DNA from: JADGQA01 sp964579855
GTDB lineage: Bacteria; Bacteroidota; Ignavibacteria; UBA10030
Assembly (NCBI GenBank): GCA_964579855.1
Contig: CAZOIM010000201.1
Coordinates: forward strand, 1-6,853
DNA length: 6,853 bases
Reading direction: 5' to 3'
Positions 1 through 6,529 of this stretch are shown piece after piece (within the stretch, counting starts at the first letter, position 1; each line of letters starts with the position of its first letter). The translations under genes were made by a program, and so were the position numbers. Below the pieces are notes generated by a model, which was given only the letters and a program-made list of their open reading frames with translations, did no database searches and was not told the origin of the DNA.

Positions 1-145
1 CAACAAAGGCCTCGTTTGAATGCTTCGAGCACTCTCCAGAGGCCTCCACTATCTGCATACTCTCGATCGTCTGCTCTGGCGAGCAAACTTGTGCAACAAA
101 CATACCTTACGGTTCGCAAAAAGACAAGTTGCATCAGAACGGCGA

Positions 146-161
146 TTCGCAATATTGCGAA
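146..161. promoter_or_regulatory. 16-bp perfect palindrome, possible operator
   Basis: TTCGCAATATTGCGAA is identical to its reverse complement. Flanking GCG (142-144) and CGC (162-164) extend the symmetry if one A at 145 is bulged out. The half-site TTCGCAA occurs again in direct orientation at 113-119, 33 bp (about three helical turns) from the half-site at 146-152. A palindrome without a spacer loop suits a dimeric DNA-binding protein better than an RNA hairpin. It lies outside the genes, between the operon end and the left edge, so it might control a gene beyond the left edge. No regulator or promoter was identified to support this. Confidence 0.3.
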
Positions 162-258
162 CGCTCAAAAGAAGGTAGAAAATGGAAGGGCACTTTGAAA
201 GAAAAGTACCGAAGCAGAATACGTCGGAGGTGCCGGGAATTCTTCTGGCGAAATTGGG

Positions 259-278
259 GTGTTCGAGATGATGAACAC
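259..278 (-). other. Small stem-loop about 30 nt after the lipocalin stop
   Basis: On the minus strand GTGTTC (278-273) and GAACAC (264-259) form a perfect 6-bp stem around an 8-nt loop. Its position just past the last gene suits a 3'-end structure. However, the sequence after it is CCCCAATTTC rather than a U-tract, and the stem is short, so it is not a convincing intrinsic terminator. It may be chance or a weak mRNA 3'-end stabiliser. Confidence 0.2.
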
Positions 279-307
279 TTACTGAACAAGCAGTTCGAAC
301 TAAAGAA

Positions 308-853
308 CTACAATTGAGCTGTAATCATCAGTTTCGTTGTATCGTAGCCGTTCAACTTGATCCGTTCGAGGATTGCTGCAAAGACGACATCATCAAGTTT
401 TTTGGTTCGGGAAAGTATCCAGAGATATTTCCGACCCGGGTCACCGATGACAGCATAACTGTAATCCGGAGCCAAATCGATAATCCAATAGTCTCCCCAG
501 ACGAATGGAAGAAAAGAGAGAAAGGCAGGTGCGAACCGAACTTTGAGCTTCGAATTTGGCCCGTTCTCAGAAGCCCGGCGTGCCCGCCCTTTTGCTTCCA
601 TCACTTCCCCGCTTTGTTTACGACAACGGTTCACAACTTCAATACCGTCTTCGTCGACCGTGTATGTTGCGGTAACATCGCCTGCGCAGTCATTCTGGAA
701 CTTGTTTGGATAACGAGCTATTTCATACCACGTCCCTGCATATTTCTGCAAATCGACCGAAGGGACGACTTTGAGTTCCTGAGTCTGCTCGGTCTGCGAT
801 AGCGCATTGTGGTGAATCATTGCAATCGAAACGAGGGCGAAAAGGGTTTTCAT
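308..853 (-). CDS. Blc-type bacterial lipocalin, secreted
   Basis: A 181-residue protein with a signal peptide (about 1-19, cleavage after ALS, Gln20 at +1) and one lipocalin barrel. The first lipocalin signature is YAGTWYEIARYPNKF at 38-52, with the invariant Gly40-x-Trp42. Further Blc-like motifs are GDYWIIDL (120-127), the stretch YAVIGDP (133-139), RKYLWILSRT (141-150) and a C-terminal NGYDTTKL (168-175). Cys56 and Cys77 could form a disulfide. Family members bind lysophospholipids or other small hydrophobic ligands. Escherichia coli Blc is an outer-membrane lipoprotein, but here there is no lipobox cysteine, so a soluble periplasmic or secreted protein is expected. I chose the ATG at 853 over the in-frame ATG at 862 because AAGGA (868-864) is 10 nt from the former and 1 nt from the latter, and because MKTLFALV is a cleaner signal-peptide start. 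It is the last gene of the operon, 54 nt after the hexosaminidase. The family call is firm; its role beside glycosidases is unknown. Confidence 0.93.
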   Translation of the reverse strand: MKTLFALVSIAMIHHNALSQTEQTQELKVVPSVDLQKYAGTWYEIARYPNKFQNDCAGDVTATYTVDEDGIEVVNRCRKQSGEVMEAKGRARRASENGPNSKLKVRFAPAFLSFLPFVWGDYWIIDLAPDYSYAVIGDPGRKYLWILSRTKKLDDVVFAAILERIKLNGYDTTKLMITAQL

Positions 854-863
854 ATTGGTCATT

Positions 864-868
864 TCCTT
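864..868 (-). promoter_or_regulatory. Shine-Dalgarno that sets the lipocalin start
   Basis: AAGGA on the minus strand, 10 nt upstream of the ATG at 853 and only 1 nt upstream of the ATG at 862. The spacing favours the inner start and removes three residues (MTN) from the longest reading frame. Confidence 0.6.
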
Positions 869-907
869 TGAATAGAGATACCTCTCAAGATGTCAAACTG
901 TATTCCG

Positions 908-3178
908 TTACCTTCGTGTGAATAATCTGGGTGGAACAGGCTGTCGTCTCAATCCGGGTCCCTCATATTCCAGTGTAACTCCGGCCCACTGATCCATTTC
1001 GAGATCAATGATCGCAATAGGATATTTGCCTGCAGGCAATTCGATCTTGCCATATCGCCACCAGCGGGCATCCGGCAATCCACCGTTGACGAGCACGACG
1101 TTGTTGACTGCAAGAACACTGCCGCTGTCGGCTCTCAGATAGAACGTGTAAAGACCTGCTCGTTCGATCGCCAGGAATCCGTCAAATCGGACCGTAAATG
1201 GCACCGGTGGAATTGAGTCATTGGGGAGTGAAGGTGCATACGTAACACCCGATTTTCCCGTCGTCCAACTATTTGACACAGTACTTCCGGTCGCCGCAGG
1301 TTTGCCATAAGCATACTTCAGTCCATTAGTCGTTGAATCCAGCTTGCTGAAGTTGATCGCGACCGTGTTGCTGGACATTCCATTCGACAGGAAGAGTTTC
1401 GCTTTGAGGGTCAGCGATCGGTTCAGTACTACCGGATTTTCGTACAGTCTTGAATCCTGAGTCGGTTCCGTACCGTCCAGGGTATAGTATGCACGTGAAT
1501 GCTGCGGGAGTGTTGAGAATGCTATAGTTGTATCCGCAAAAGACATAATATTTCCACCGAGCGAGAACGGCGTCGGCACGCGGAAATTGACGCCCAGAAG
1601 AGCAAAGCGATCGTAGTGAGATTCCATACGCCTCGCGAAATCATCATAGTTCCGCAGATTCTTCTGTGTCCAGACCATTTCACTGAGAGCGCACATTCTG
1701 GGAAGAAGCATATATTCTGCCCTCTTAGTGTCGGGCACCCATTCCGTCCAGAGGTTAGCCTGAGAACCAAGGACATGCTTTGATTCATCGGCATTTAACT
1801 CACCGGGAACTGGTTCGTAATCATAGACGGAATCAATGGGAAGGAAAGCATCCGTCATATCCTCCTCACCCGTCAGTGATTGAGCATAGTCGAAGTAGCA
1901 ATTTGATGTCGGACTCATGATGACGTCGTGTCCGGATTTCGCAGCATCTATGCCGCCTTGAGTTCCTCGCCAGGACATCACTGTTGCGTTGGGAGCCAGG
2001 CCTCCTTCGAGGATTTCATCCCAACCGATCATCCTCTTCCCCTTTGCGTTAACATACTGTTCGATCCTCCTGACGAAGTAGCTCTGCAATTCCTGTTCGT
2101 CCTTCAGTCCTTCGGCTTTCATTCTCGCCTGACATCGCGGGCATTCTTTCCATCGGTCTTTGGGGCACTCATCGCCGCCGATATGAATATATTTGCTGGG
2201 GAAAAGATCGAACACTTCGCTCAGAATATCTTGCACAAATCCAAAAGTACTGTCATTCCCCGGACAAAACACATCCCGAACTATCCCCCATTTCGTTGCA
2301 ACGTCCAGCGGCACTTGTCGACAGGAAAACCGGGGATAGGCCGCGAGGGCGGCGTTGGCGTGTCCGGGCATTTCAATTTCCGGAACAACCTCGATATGTT
2401 TTCGAGCGGCATAGGAGACAACGTCCCGGATCTGATCCTGAGTGTAGAATCCCCCGTGGGGGACACCGTCTCCCATCGTTTCCTTTCGCCAGGCGCCAAC
2501 TTGCGTGAGACGTGGATATTTTTTTATTTCGATACGCCAACCTTGATCCTCAGTCAAATGCCAGTGGAAGACGTTGAGTTTGTACATCGCCATCAGATCA
2601 AGATATTTCTTGATGAAGTCGACGGGGAAAAAGTGCCTCCCAACGTCCAAATGCATACCGCGCCAGCCAAAACGTGGAAAGTCTTCGATCTTCACGCACG
2701 GGACCTTCCAGGACATTCCGTGCACAGTCTGGACGGAAACGATTTCCGGCGGCATGAGCTGGAATAGAGTCTGAACCCCGTAGAACACTCCCGCCTCATC
2801 AAAACCTCTTATTTGTATTTCTTTTTGCGAGACTGTCAGCGAGTATCCTTCCTCTCGCAAGTTTCCCTTCGTGGGGTCGATGGAAAGGACAATTGACCCC
2901 GGGCCCTTCGCAACCGATGATGTTGGGAAGTCGTATCCGGTGACGATATGAAGTCGAGAAGATAGATGTCTGGCTATGGAATCCAGCCCACCAACAGACT
3001 TGTCATATACTATGACGGTGAGTTCTCCCAATTCGAATACTCCCTGTCCCACCACGAGACTGACAGGTTTCGGAACAAGAGAAATTGGATTTGTGATATC
3101 AGTTCGTTGTGCGTTTGCTGTCATGGTAATACCGAGTGAAAGGAGCAAGGCAAGCAATCGTGTCGATTGTTGAAGCAT
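908..3178 (-). CDS. GH20 beta-N-acetylhexosaminidase with C-terminal PA14-like module
   Basis: An exported 756-residue enzyme that should release terminal beta-linked GlcNAc or GalNAc from glycans by substrate-assisted catalysis. A signal peptide covers 1-23 (ends ANA, Gln24 at +1). A GH20b-type N-terminal domain (about 30-160) begins with ISLVPKPVS. The catalytic barrel (about 168-520) starts at RFGWRGMHLDVGRHFFP, continues with NVFHWHLTEDQGWRIE (202-217) and PEIEMPGH (266-273), and carries the catalytic Asp336-Glu337 pair in HIGGDE. Aromatic residues expected in the sugar pocket lie in MSWRG (401-405) and LWTEW (476-480). A chitobiase-C-like module follows (about 545-610, motif YYTLDGTEPT), then a PA14-like module (about 618-753, with GLYTFYLRADSGSVL at 675-689). 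AGGAG at 3190-3186 lies 7 nt before the ATG, supporting this start. It sits 86 nt after the kinase fusion gene, and a stem-loop fills part of that gap. The family is certain; the preferred glycan is not. Confidence 0.96.
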   Translation of the reverse strand: MLQQSTRLLALLLSLGITMTANAQRTDITNPISLVPKPVSLVVGQGVFELGELTVIVYDKSVGGLDSIARHLSSRLHIVTGYDFPTSSVAKGPGSIVLSIDPTKGNLREEGYSLTVSQKEIQIRGFDEAGVFYGVQTLFQLMPPEIVSVQTVHGMSWKVPCVKIEDFPRFGWRGMHLDVGRHFFPVDFIKKYLDLMAMYKLNVFHWHLTEDQGWRIEIKKYPRLTQVGAWRKETMGDGVPHGGFYTQDQIRDVVSYAARKHIEVVPEIEMPGHANAALAAYPRFSCRQVPLDVATKWGIVRDVFCPGNDSTFGFVQDILSEVFDLFPSKYIHIGGDECPKDRWKECPRCQARMKAEGLKDEQELQSYFVRRIEQYVNAKGKRMIGWDEILEGGLAPNATVMSWRGTQGGIDAAKSGHDVIMSPTSNCYFDYAQSLTGEEDMTDAFLPIDSVYDYEPVPGELNADESKHVLGSQANLWTEWVPDTKRAEYMLLPRMCALSEMVWTQKNLRNYDDFARRMESHYDRFALLGVNFRVPTPFSLGGNIMSFADTTIAFSTLPQHSRAYYTLDGTEPTQDSRLYENPVVLNRSLTLKAKLFLSNGMSSNTVAINFSKLDSTTNGLKYAYGKPAATGSTVSNSWTTGKSGVTYAPSLPNDSIPPVPFTVRFDGFLAIERAGLYTFYLRADSGSVLAVNNVVLVNGGLPDARWWRYGKIELPAGKYPIAIIDLEMDQWAGVTLEYEGPGLRRQPVPPRLFTRR

Positions 3179-3195
3179 CGATAGTCTCCTGTGTT

Positions 3196-3227
3196 GAAAT
3201 TATCTTCCAGTGTGGAAACGTAATTTC
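3196..3227 (-). other. Intercistronic stem-loop upstream of the GH20 ribosome binding site
   Basis: On the minus strand GAAATTA (3227-3221) pairs perfectly with TAATTTC (3202-3196). Inside, TTCCA (3217-3213) pairs with TGGAA (3209-3205) around a 3-nt CAC loop, with one more G-U pair possible. The result is a 32-nt hairpin with 12 Watson-Crick pairs and a small internal loop. It ends 5 nt before the AGGAG of the GH20 gene. No U-tract follows, so it is not an intrinsic terminator. A competing hairpin (GGAAA 3228-3224 with TTTCC 3218-3214) shares the middle arm. It may affect mRNA processing, stability or GH20 translation. Confidence 0.4.
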
Positions 3228-3264
3228 CGCCATCTTATGAGCGTTGTACTGCGGGCAATCCCCA

Positions 3265-4407
3265 CTAGATACTCTTCCGTCTTATTTTGATGCGCATGGC
3301 CCGTTTGATTTCGTGTTCCGCGACCAGAATGAGGTAACCTCCTCCGCCGGCCCCCGAGAGTTTCCATCCCAGCGCTTGTTTCCTGTATTGGTCAACGATA
3401 GCTCCGATATCCCCATCGAGCATGTGCGGGAACATCGATGCTTGTGCCTCGAACGATTTTCGAAAGCTCTCCCCGAAGCATTTGAGATTTCTGGCTTTGA
3501 TCGCCTCCCAACATTGCATTGAAGCTTCTGCAAGCGCCTTTGCCCTCTTCTTTGTTACGCTTGTATCGTCCAAAACACTGAACGCCGGTTCACGAGGACC
3601 GAGTGTAACCAGATACAAATGCTCTTCGATCCAATGAAGAATTGTTTCGTCTTGCACCGACGTGATCTTTTTCGGCCAGTACGACCCGTCATAATCAAGC
3701 TTGTTCAAACCGGGGAGAACAATACCCAGGGCATCCTGAGAGCCTGAAACTTCCTCCTTTCCAGGGGGATTTTCGAAGCTGAACAGGATTCTTGCAAGTT
3801 GTTCCTTGTTACCGGTCGGAATATCATTCTGCCAGAGTTCAATTGCTTTAAGTCGAGAACTCGAAGCCATTCCGCTTCGTTCATTAAACTCAATCGTAGG
3901 TTCAATGGAAACAGTCAATACCGGACCCGGATAGAATTTCGAAACAAAAGGCTGATCGAGCCAGCCGCCTGCCAGGTCAATCCTGTACGGAATAGTGCAC
4001 TCTCTGCGAAGCGAAGTGGTCGAACGTGCCGGGAGGTGGGCATGCGGGATCCTCTTTAGTACGAGATATTTGATACCCAGCTGCTTGCTCAATGCCGCTT
4101 TGGCCGGAGTGTTGCCGTCTTCATTCACAATGAAGATGTTTGGGGAAGCTCTTTTGAGCTCTTCGACAAAGTCCATGATACCGGATCCGGTGTTGACGAC
4201 ACATTTCTTGACACAGCGCAATGCTTCAATCATGTATTTTCGTTCGTCCTGGTTATTGACCGGGTAGCGTCCTTTTAGATTGCGAACGGTATTGTCGGAG
4301 CCAATTCCTACGACGACTTCGCCGTACTGTGCTGCCTCTTCAAGAAATGCCACGTGTCCGCTGTGAAGCATGTCAAAACATCCGGTTACGAATACTGTTT
4401 TCTTCAT
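3265..4407 (-). CDS. Nucleotidylyltransferase-GHMP sugar kinase fusion
   Basis: A 380-residue cytosolic protein with no signal peptide. Residues 1-135 form an HxGH-superfamily nucleotidylyltransferase of the cytidylyltransferase-like class: VFVTGCFDMLHSGH (5-18) with His15 and His18, and a late RSTTSLR (128-134) in the place of the ISTT motif of this class. Residues 137-380 look like a GHMP kinase: IPYRIDLAGGWLDQP (139-153), a Ser-rich GMASSSRL (179-186) resembling the phosphate loop, GSQDALGIV (222-230) with Asp225 as candidate catalytic base as in HddA- and fucokinase-like members, and the C-terminal LSGAGGGGYLILVAE (350-364). The likely role is phosphorylation of a sugar followed by nucleotidylyl transfer to give an NDP-sugar. 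The kinase part is about 245 residues, short for the family, with motif 1 and the Ser-rich loop only about 35 residues apart. Fucose is a candidate substrate because a fucosidase lies 46 nt upstream and a hexosaminidase downstream; this is inference. There is no good Shine-Dalgarno (nearest AGGAT about 20 nt upstream), but the start is fixed by the conserved first strand. Confidence 0.85.
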   Translation of the reverse strand: MKKTVFVTGCFDMLHSGHVAFLEEAAQYGEVVVGIGSDNTVRNLKGRYPVNNQDERKYMIEALRCVKKCVVNTGSGIMDFVEELKRASPNIFIVNEDGNTPAKAALSKQLGIKYLVLKRIPHAHLPARSTTSLRRECTIPYRIDLAGGWLDQPFVSKFYPGPVLTVSIEPTIEFNERSGMASSSRLKAIELWQNDIPTGNKEQLARILFSFENPPGKEEVSGSQDALGIVLPGLNKLDYDGSYWPKKITSVQDETILHWIEEHLYLVTLGPREPAFSVLDDTSVTKKRAKALAEASMQCWEAIKARNLKCFGESFRKSFEAQASMFPHMLDGDIGAIVDQYRKQALGWKLSGAGGGGYLILVAEHEIKRAMRIKIRRKSI

Positions 4408-4453
4408 ATGGTTCTGCGATTTTGCTATCCTATGTTGTCAGGACTTCTGGCAC

Positions 4454-6517
4454 TTACCGATGATGAAAAAGGAGAGTATCCGGAATAGCCTGTCGTTTGA
4501 ATCCCGGTCCCTCCAAAAGGACATTCAGCGCTGTTCCTCCGGTCTTTTGAAAGAACTCCACCTTCAATGGTTGAAAGCCTTTGGCAAGCGCTATGACCCC
4601 TTTCTTCTGGATTGTCCCGTGAAGGCCGTCATTGTTCACTACCAGGGTCGATCCTATGAAGAGTCGGCTCCCGTCATCGGATTCCGTGTAGAAGGTATAG
4701 ACGCCATCTCTTGGGATTTCAATCAACCCGTCAAATTGGAACCCGAAATACTGAGGTCTTTCGTGAGAAGATAGACTGAAATTCGATACAAGTCCTTTCT
4801 TTACTGGGTGGAGCGTTTTGAACGCTGGCAATTCATCCCAGTTGCCTTCAAAGTAGGAATAGGTGATACCGCTATCCGCTGTGAGAGATTTCTCGGAGGG
4901 GCGAGGCTTTACTTTCTTGAATGTTTTTGTCTCTATTGGGCTTACTGCTTTCGGACCGCGGAAACAGCGGGCAGATATTTCTGTCGTTTCAACCAGTCGC
5001 AGACGTCCCCGTGCCAGTGCAGATGTTTTCATCGGCGCGCTGCCGTCGAGAGTGTACCGGACTTCAACGTTCTCACGGTTCGAGGATATTGTCACTTCTA
5101 GAGGATCAACGAAGATGTCATTGTCGGCAACAATGACCGGTGGATTGCTAATATCGGCCTTTCCGACGACGTCGAGTACGACAACGGAATTCATCGAGTC
5201 TGGCGCCGTGGCTGGAACACGAATGACCAATGCATCTTCTTTTCGCGTCACCTTTAGTGGTGTTTTCGTCGTGTCCGCAAGAAGGAAAGCATACTTGGGA
5301 AGACTCAATATTCCCGGGACCACAAGCATTCCGTCGGCAGGCCAGTCAAAAACGTGTAAATAGAGTCTCGTTCCATCCTCTAGAGGTTTCTGCGTACAGC
5401 GCCCCCACGGTAATTTTTGGAATGGACTTGCCGTCGTCGCATATATCGAGGAGCCGTTGACCTTCATCCATCCCCCGAGTATCCGAAGGCGTTCCAAACT
5501 TTGTCCAGGGAAGACTCCGTCGGACGTTGGGCCAATATTCAGTAGAAGATTGCCTCCTTTTGAAGCAATGTCCGCAAGATCGCGGATCAGTTCCTTGCCG
5601 GACTTCCAGTTGTTATCGTGTTTGTTGTATCCCCAATGATCGTTCATCGTCATACACGTTTCCCAGTCAACTCCCGGGACACCTGTTGCGGGGATTTCCT
5701 GCTCCGGAGTCCCAAAGTCACCAGCGAATTCTCCCTCCACGTTCATCCCCTCCATGCCGGATCTTCCCGCTCCCACCCTGTTGTTAATGATGATATTCGG
5801 CTGAAGTTTTCGCACAAAGTCATAAAGATCCCTGCCTCGTTTGGGATTCCAGTTTTCCTCCCACTCGCCATCAAACCAGAGGACGCTAATCTCACCATAA
5901 TTCGTCAACAACTCTTTGAGCTCGCTCTTCATGTACTCGACGTAACGATCGAAATTCGCTCCTTCGGTTGGACGATCTTTCTCCCAATCCCTCCTCGGCA
6001 GATAGTCCGGATGATGCCAATCCATGATCGAATAGTACCAGCAAATCTTCATTCCTTGTTTATGGCACGCATCAGCAAGTTCCTTCAAGACGTCGCGTTT
6101 GAAAGGCGTCGACAGAACGTCGAAGTTGGTATTCCTGGAGTCGAAGAGGCAGAATCCATCGTGATGTTTCGACGTGATGACGATGTATTTCATTCCTGCA
6201 TCCTTTGCCATGCGGACCCAGCTGGCCGGATCAAATTTCACCGGATCAAACTCTTCTACAAATTTATCATATTCCTTCAACGGAATTTGCGCAGTGGTTC
6301 GAATCCACTCGGCATGATCGGTTGTTCCTTTCCATTCGCCTGCCGGGATTGAATAGAGTCCCCAGTGGAGGAACAACCCGAATCGAGCTTCCCGCCACCA
6401 TTGCATCCTTGCATCCCGTTGTTGTTTGGATTCAAGAGCGAAGTCTTGGGCAGTTGCAGTGAACACGGACAGAATAGCCGCCATTACTGCAGCGATGATA
6501 ACCGGAGACTTCTTCAT
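4454..6517 (-). CDS. GH29 alpha-L-fucosidase with C-terminal PA14-like module
   Basis: An exported 687-residue retaining fucosidase that should hydrolyse terminal alpha-L-fucosyl linkages. The signal peptide is 1-23 (ends ATA, Gln24 at +1). The GH29 barrel (about 33-365) shows RFGLFLHWGLYS (45-56), the fucose-binding pair in SKHHDGF (116-122), and SVLWFDGEW (211-219), where Asp216 aligns with the family nucleophile. GGNLLLNIGPTSDG (321-334) is also typical. The acid/base residue is less conserved; Glu272, Glu274 and Glu286 are candidates I cannot separate by eye. A beta-sandwich follows (about 366-452), then a chitobiase-C-like module (about 460-535, RYTLDGSAP) and a PA14-like module (about 547-685, DGVYTFYTESDDGSRLF at 604-620). 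The last two match the tail of the GH20 product in order. The ATG overlaps the upstream gene's stop, and AAGGA (6529-6525) lies 7 nt before it. The family is certain; linkage preference is unknown. Confidence 0.96.
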   Translation of the reverse strand: MKKSPVIIAAVMAAILSVFTATAQDFALESKQQRDARMQWWREARFGLFLHWGLYSIPAGEWKGTTDHAEWIRTTAQIPLKEYDKFVEEFDPVKFDPASWVRMAKDAGMKYIVITSKHHDGFCLFDSRNTNFDVLSTPFKRDVLKELADACHKQGMKICWYYSIMDWHHPDYLPRRDWEKDRPTEGANFDRYVEYMKSELKELLTNYGEISVLWFDGEWEENWNPKRGRDLYDFVRKLQPNIIINNRVGAGRSGMEGMNVEGEFAGDFGTPEQEIPATGVPGVDWETCMTMNDHWGYNKHDNNWKSGKELIRDLADIASKGGNLLLNIGPTSDGVFPGQSLERLRILGGWMKVNGSSIYATTASPFQKLPWGRCTQKPLEDGTRLYLHVFDWPADGMLVVPGILSLPKYAFLLADTTKTPLKVTRKEDALVIRVPATAPDSMNSVVVLDVVGKADISNPPVIVADNDIFVDPLEVTISSNRENVEVRYTLDGSAPMKTSALARGRLRLVETTEISARCFRGPKAVSPIETKTFKKVKPRPSEKSLTADSGITYSYFEGNWDELPAFKTLHPVKKGLVSNFSLSSHERPQYFGFQFDGLIEIPRDGVYTFYTESDDGSRLFIGSTLVVNNDGLHGTIQKKGVIALAKGFQPLKVEFFQKTGGTALNVLLEGPGFKRQAIPDTLLFHHR

Positions 6518-6529
6518 CGTTGTTTCCTT
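6514..6529 (-). promoter_or_regulatory. ATGA stop-start overlap with embedded Shine-Dalgarno
   Basis: The GNAT stop TGA (6516-6514) and the GH29 start ATG (6517-6515) share bases, and the fucosidase Shine-Dalgarno AAGGA (6529-6525) lies within the last GNAT codons, 7 nt before the ATG. This arrangement usually means translational coupling and shows that both genes are on one mRNA. Confidence 0.75.

Larger units (their letters stand above)
1..307. other. Region downstream of the operon, no assignable gene
   Basis: This stretch follows the lipocalin stop codon. I recognise no protein, tRNA or other RNA gene in it. Two frames are open to the left edge and could be ends of neighbouring genes. 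On the minus strand a frame starts with ATG at 103-101 and stays open for 34 codons to position 1, two codons after an in-frame TAA and with only a weak AAGG next to the start. On the plus strand a frame is open from 1 to a TGA ending at 198, with no recognisable protein similarity. Neither is long enough to stand out from chance. The stretch also holds a small hairpin at 259-278 and a 16-bp palindrome at 146-161, listed separately. Confidence 0.5.

Noticed and set aside
259..278. Rho-independent terminator for the operon
   Set aside because: A 6-bp stem exists but CCCC and not a U-tract follows it; kept only as a low-confidence stem-loop.
292..301. 10-bp palindrome AGTTCGAACT just after the lipocalin stop, resembling a tRNA T-loop sequence
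   Set aside because: No acceptor, D or anticodon arms fit around it, and a 10-bp palindrome is short enough to be chance.
129..317. 62-codon plus-strand frame with TTG start, rich in Arg and Lys
   Set aside because: No ribosome binding site or recognisable similarity, and it runs into the lipocalin 3' end on the other strand; probably chance.
314..802. 162-codon open frame on the plus strand
   Set aside because: Antisense to the lipocalin, which has clear family signatures throughout.
1522..1794. 90-codon frame on the same strand as GH20
   Set aside because: It overlaps the intact GH20 gene in another frame and does not indicate a frameshift, because the GH20 frame continues through it with sensible domains.
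1928..2767. 279-codon open frame on the plus strand
   Set aside because: It lies wholly antisense to the GH20 catalytic domain, whose motifs are unmistakable; its translation resembles no known protein and has no good start context.
5618..6352. 244-codon open frame on the plus strand
   Set aside because: Antisense to the GH29 catalytic barrel; no recognisable motif and best explained as a shadow frame.
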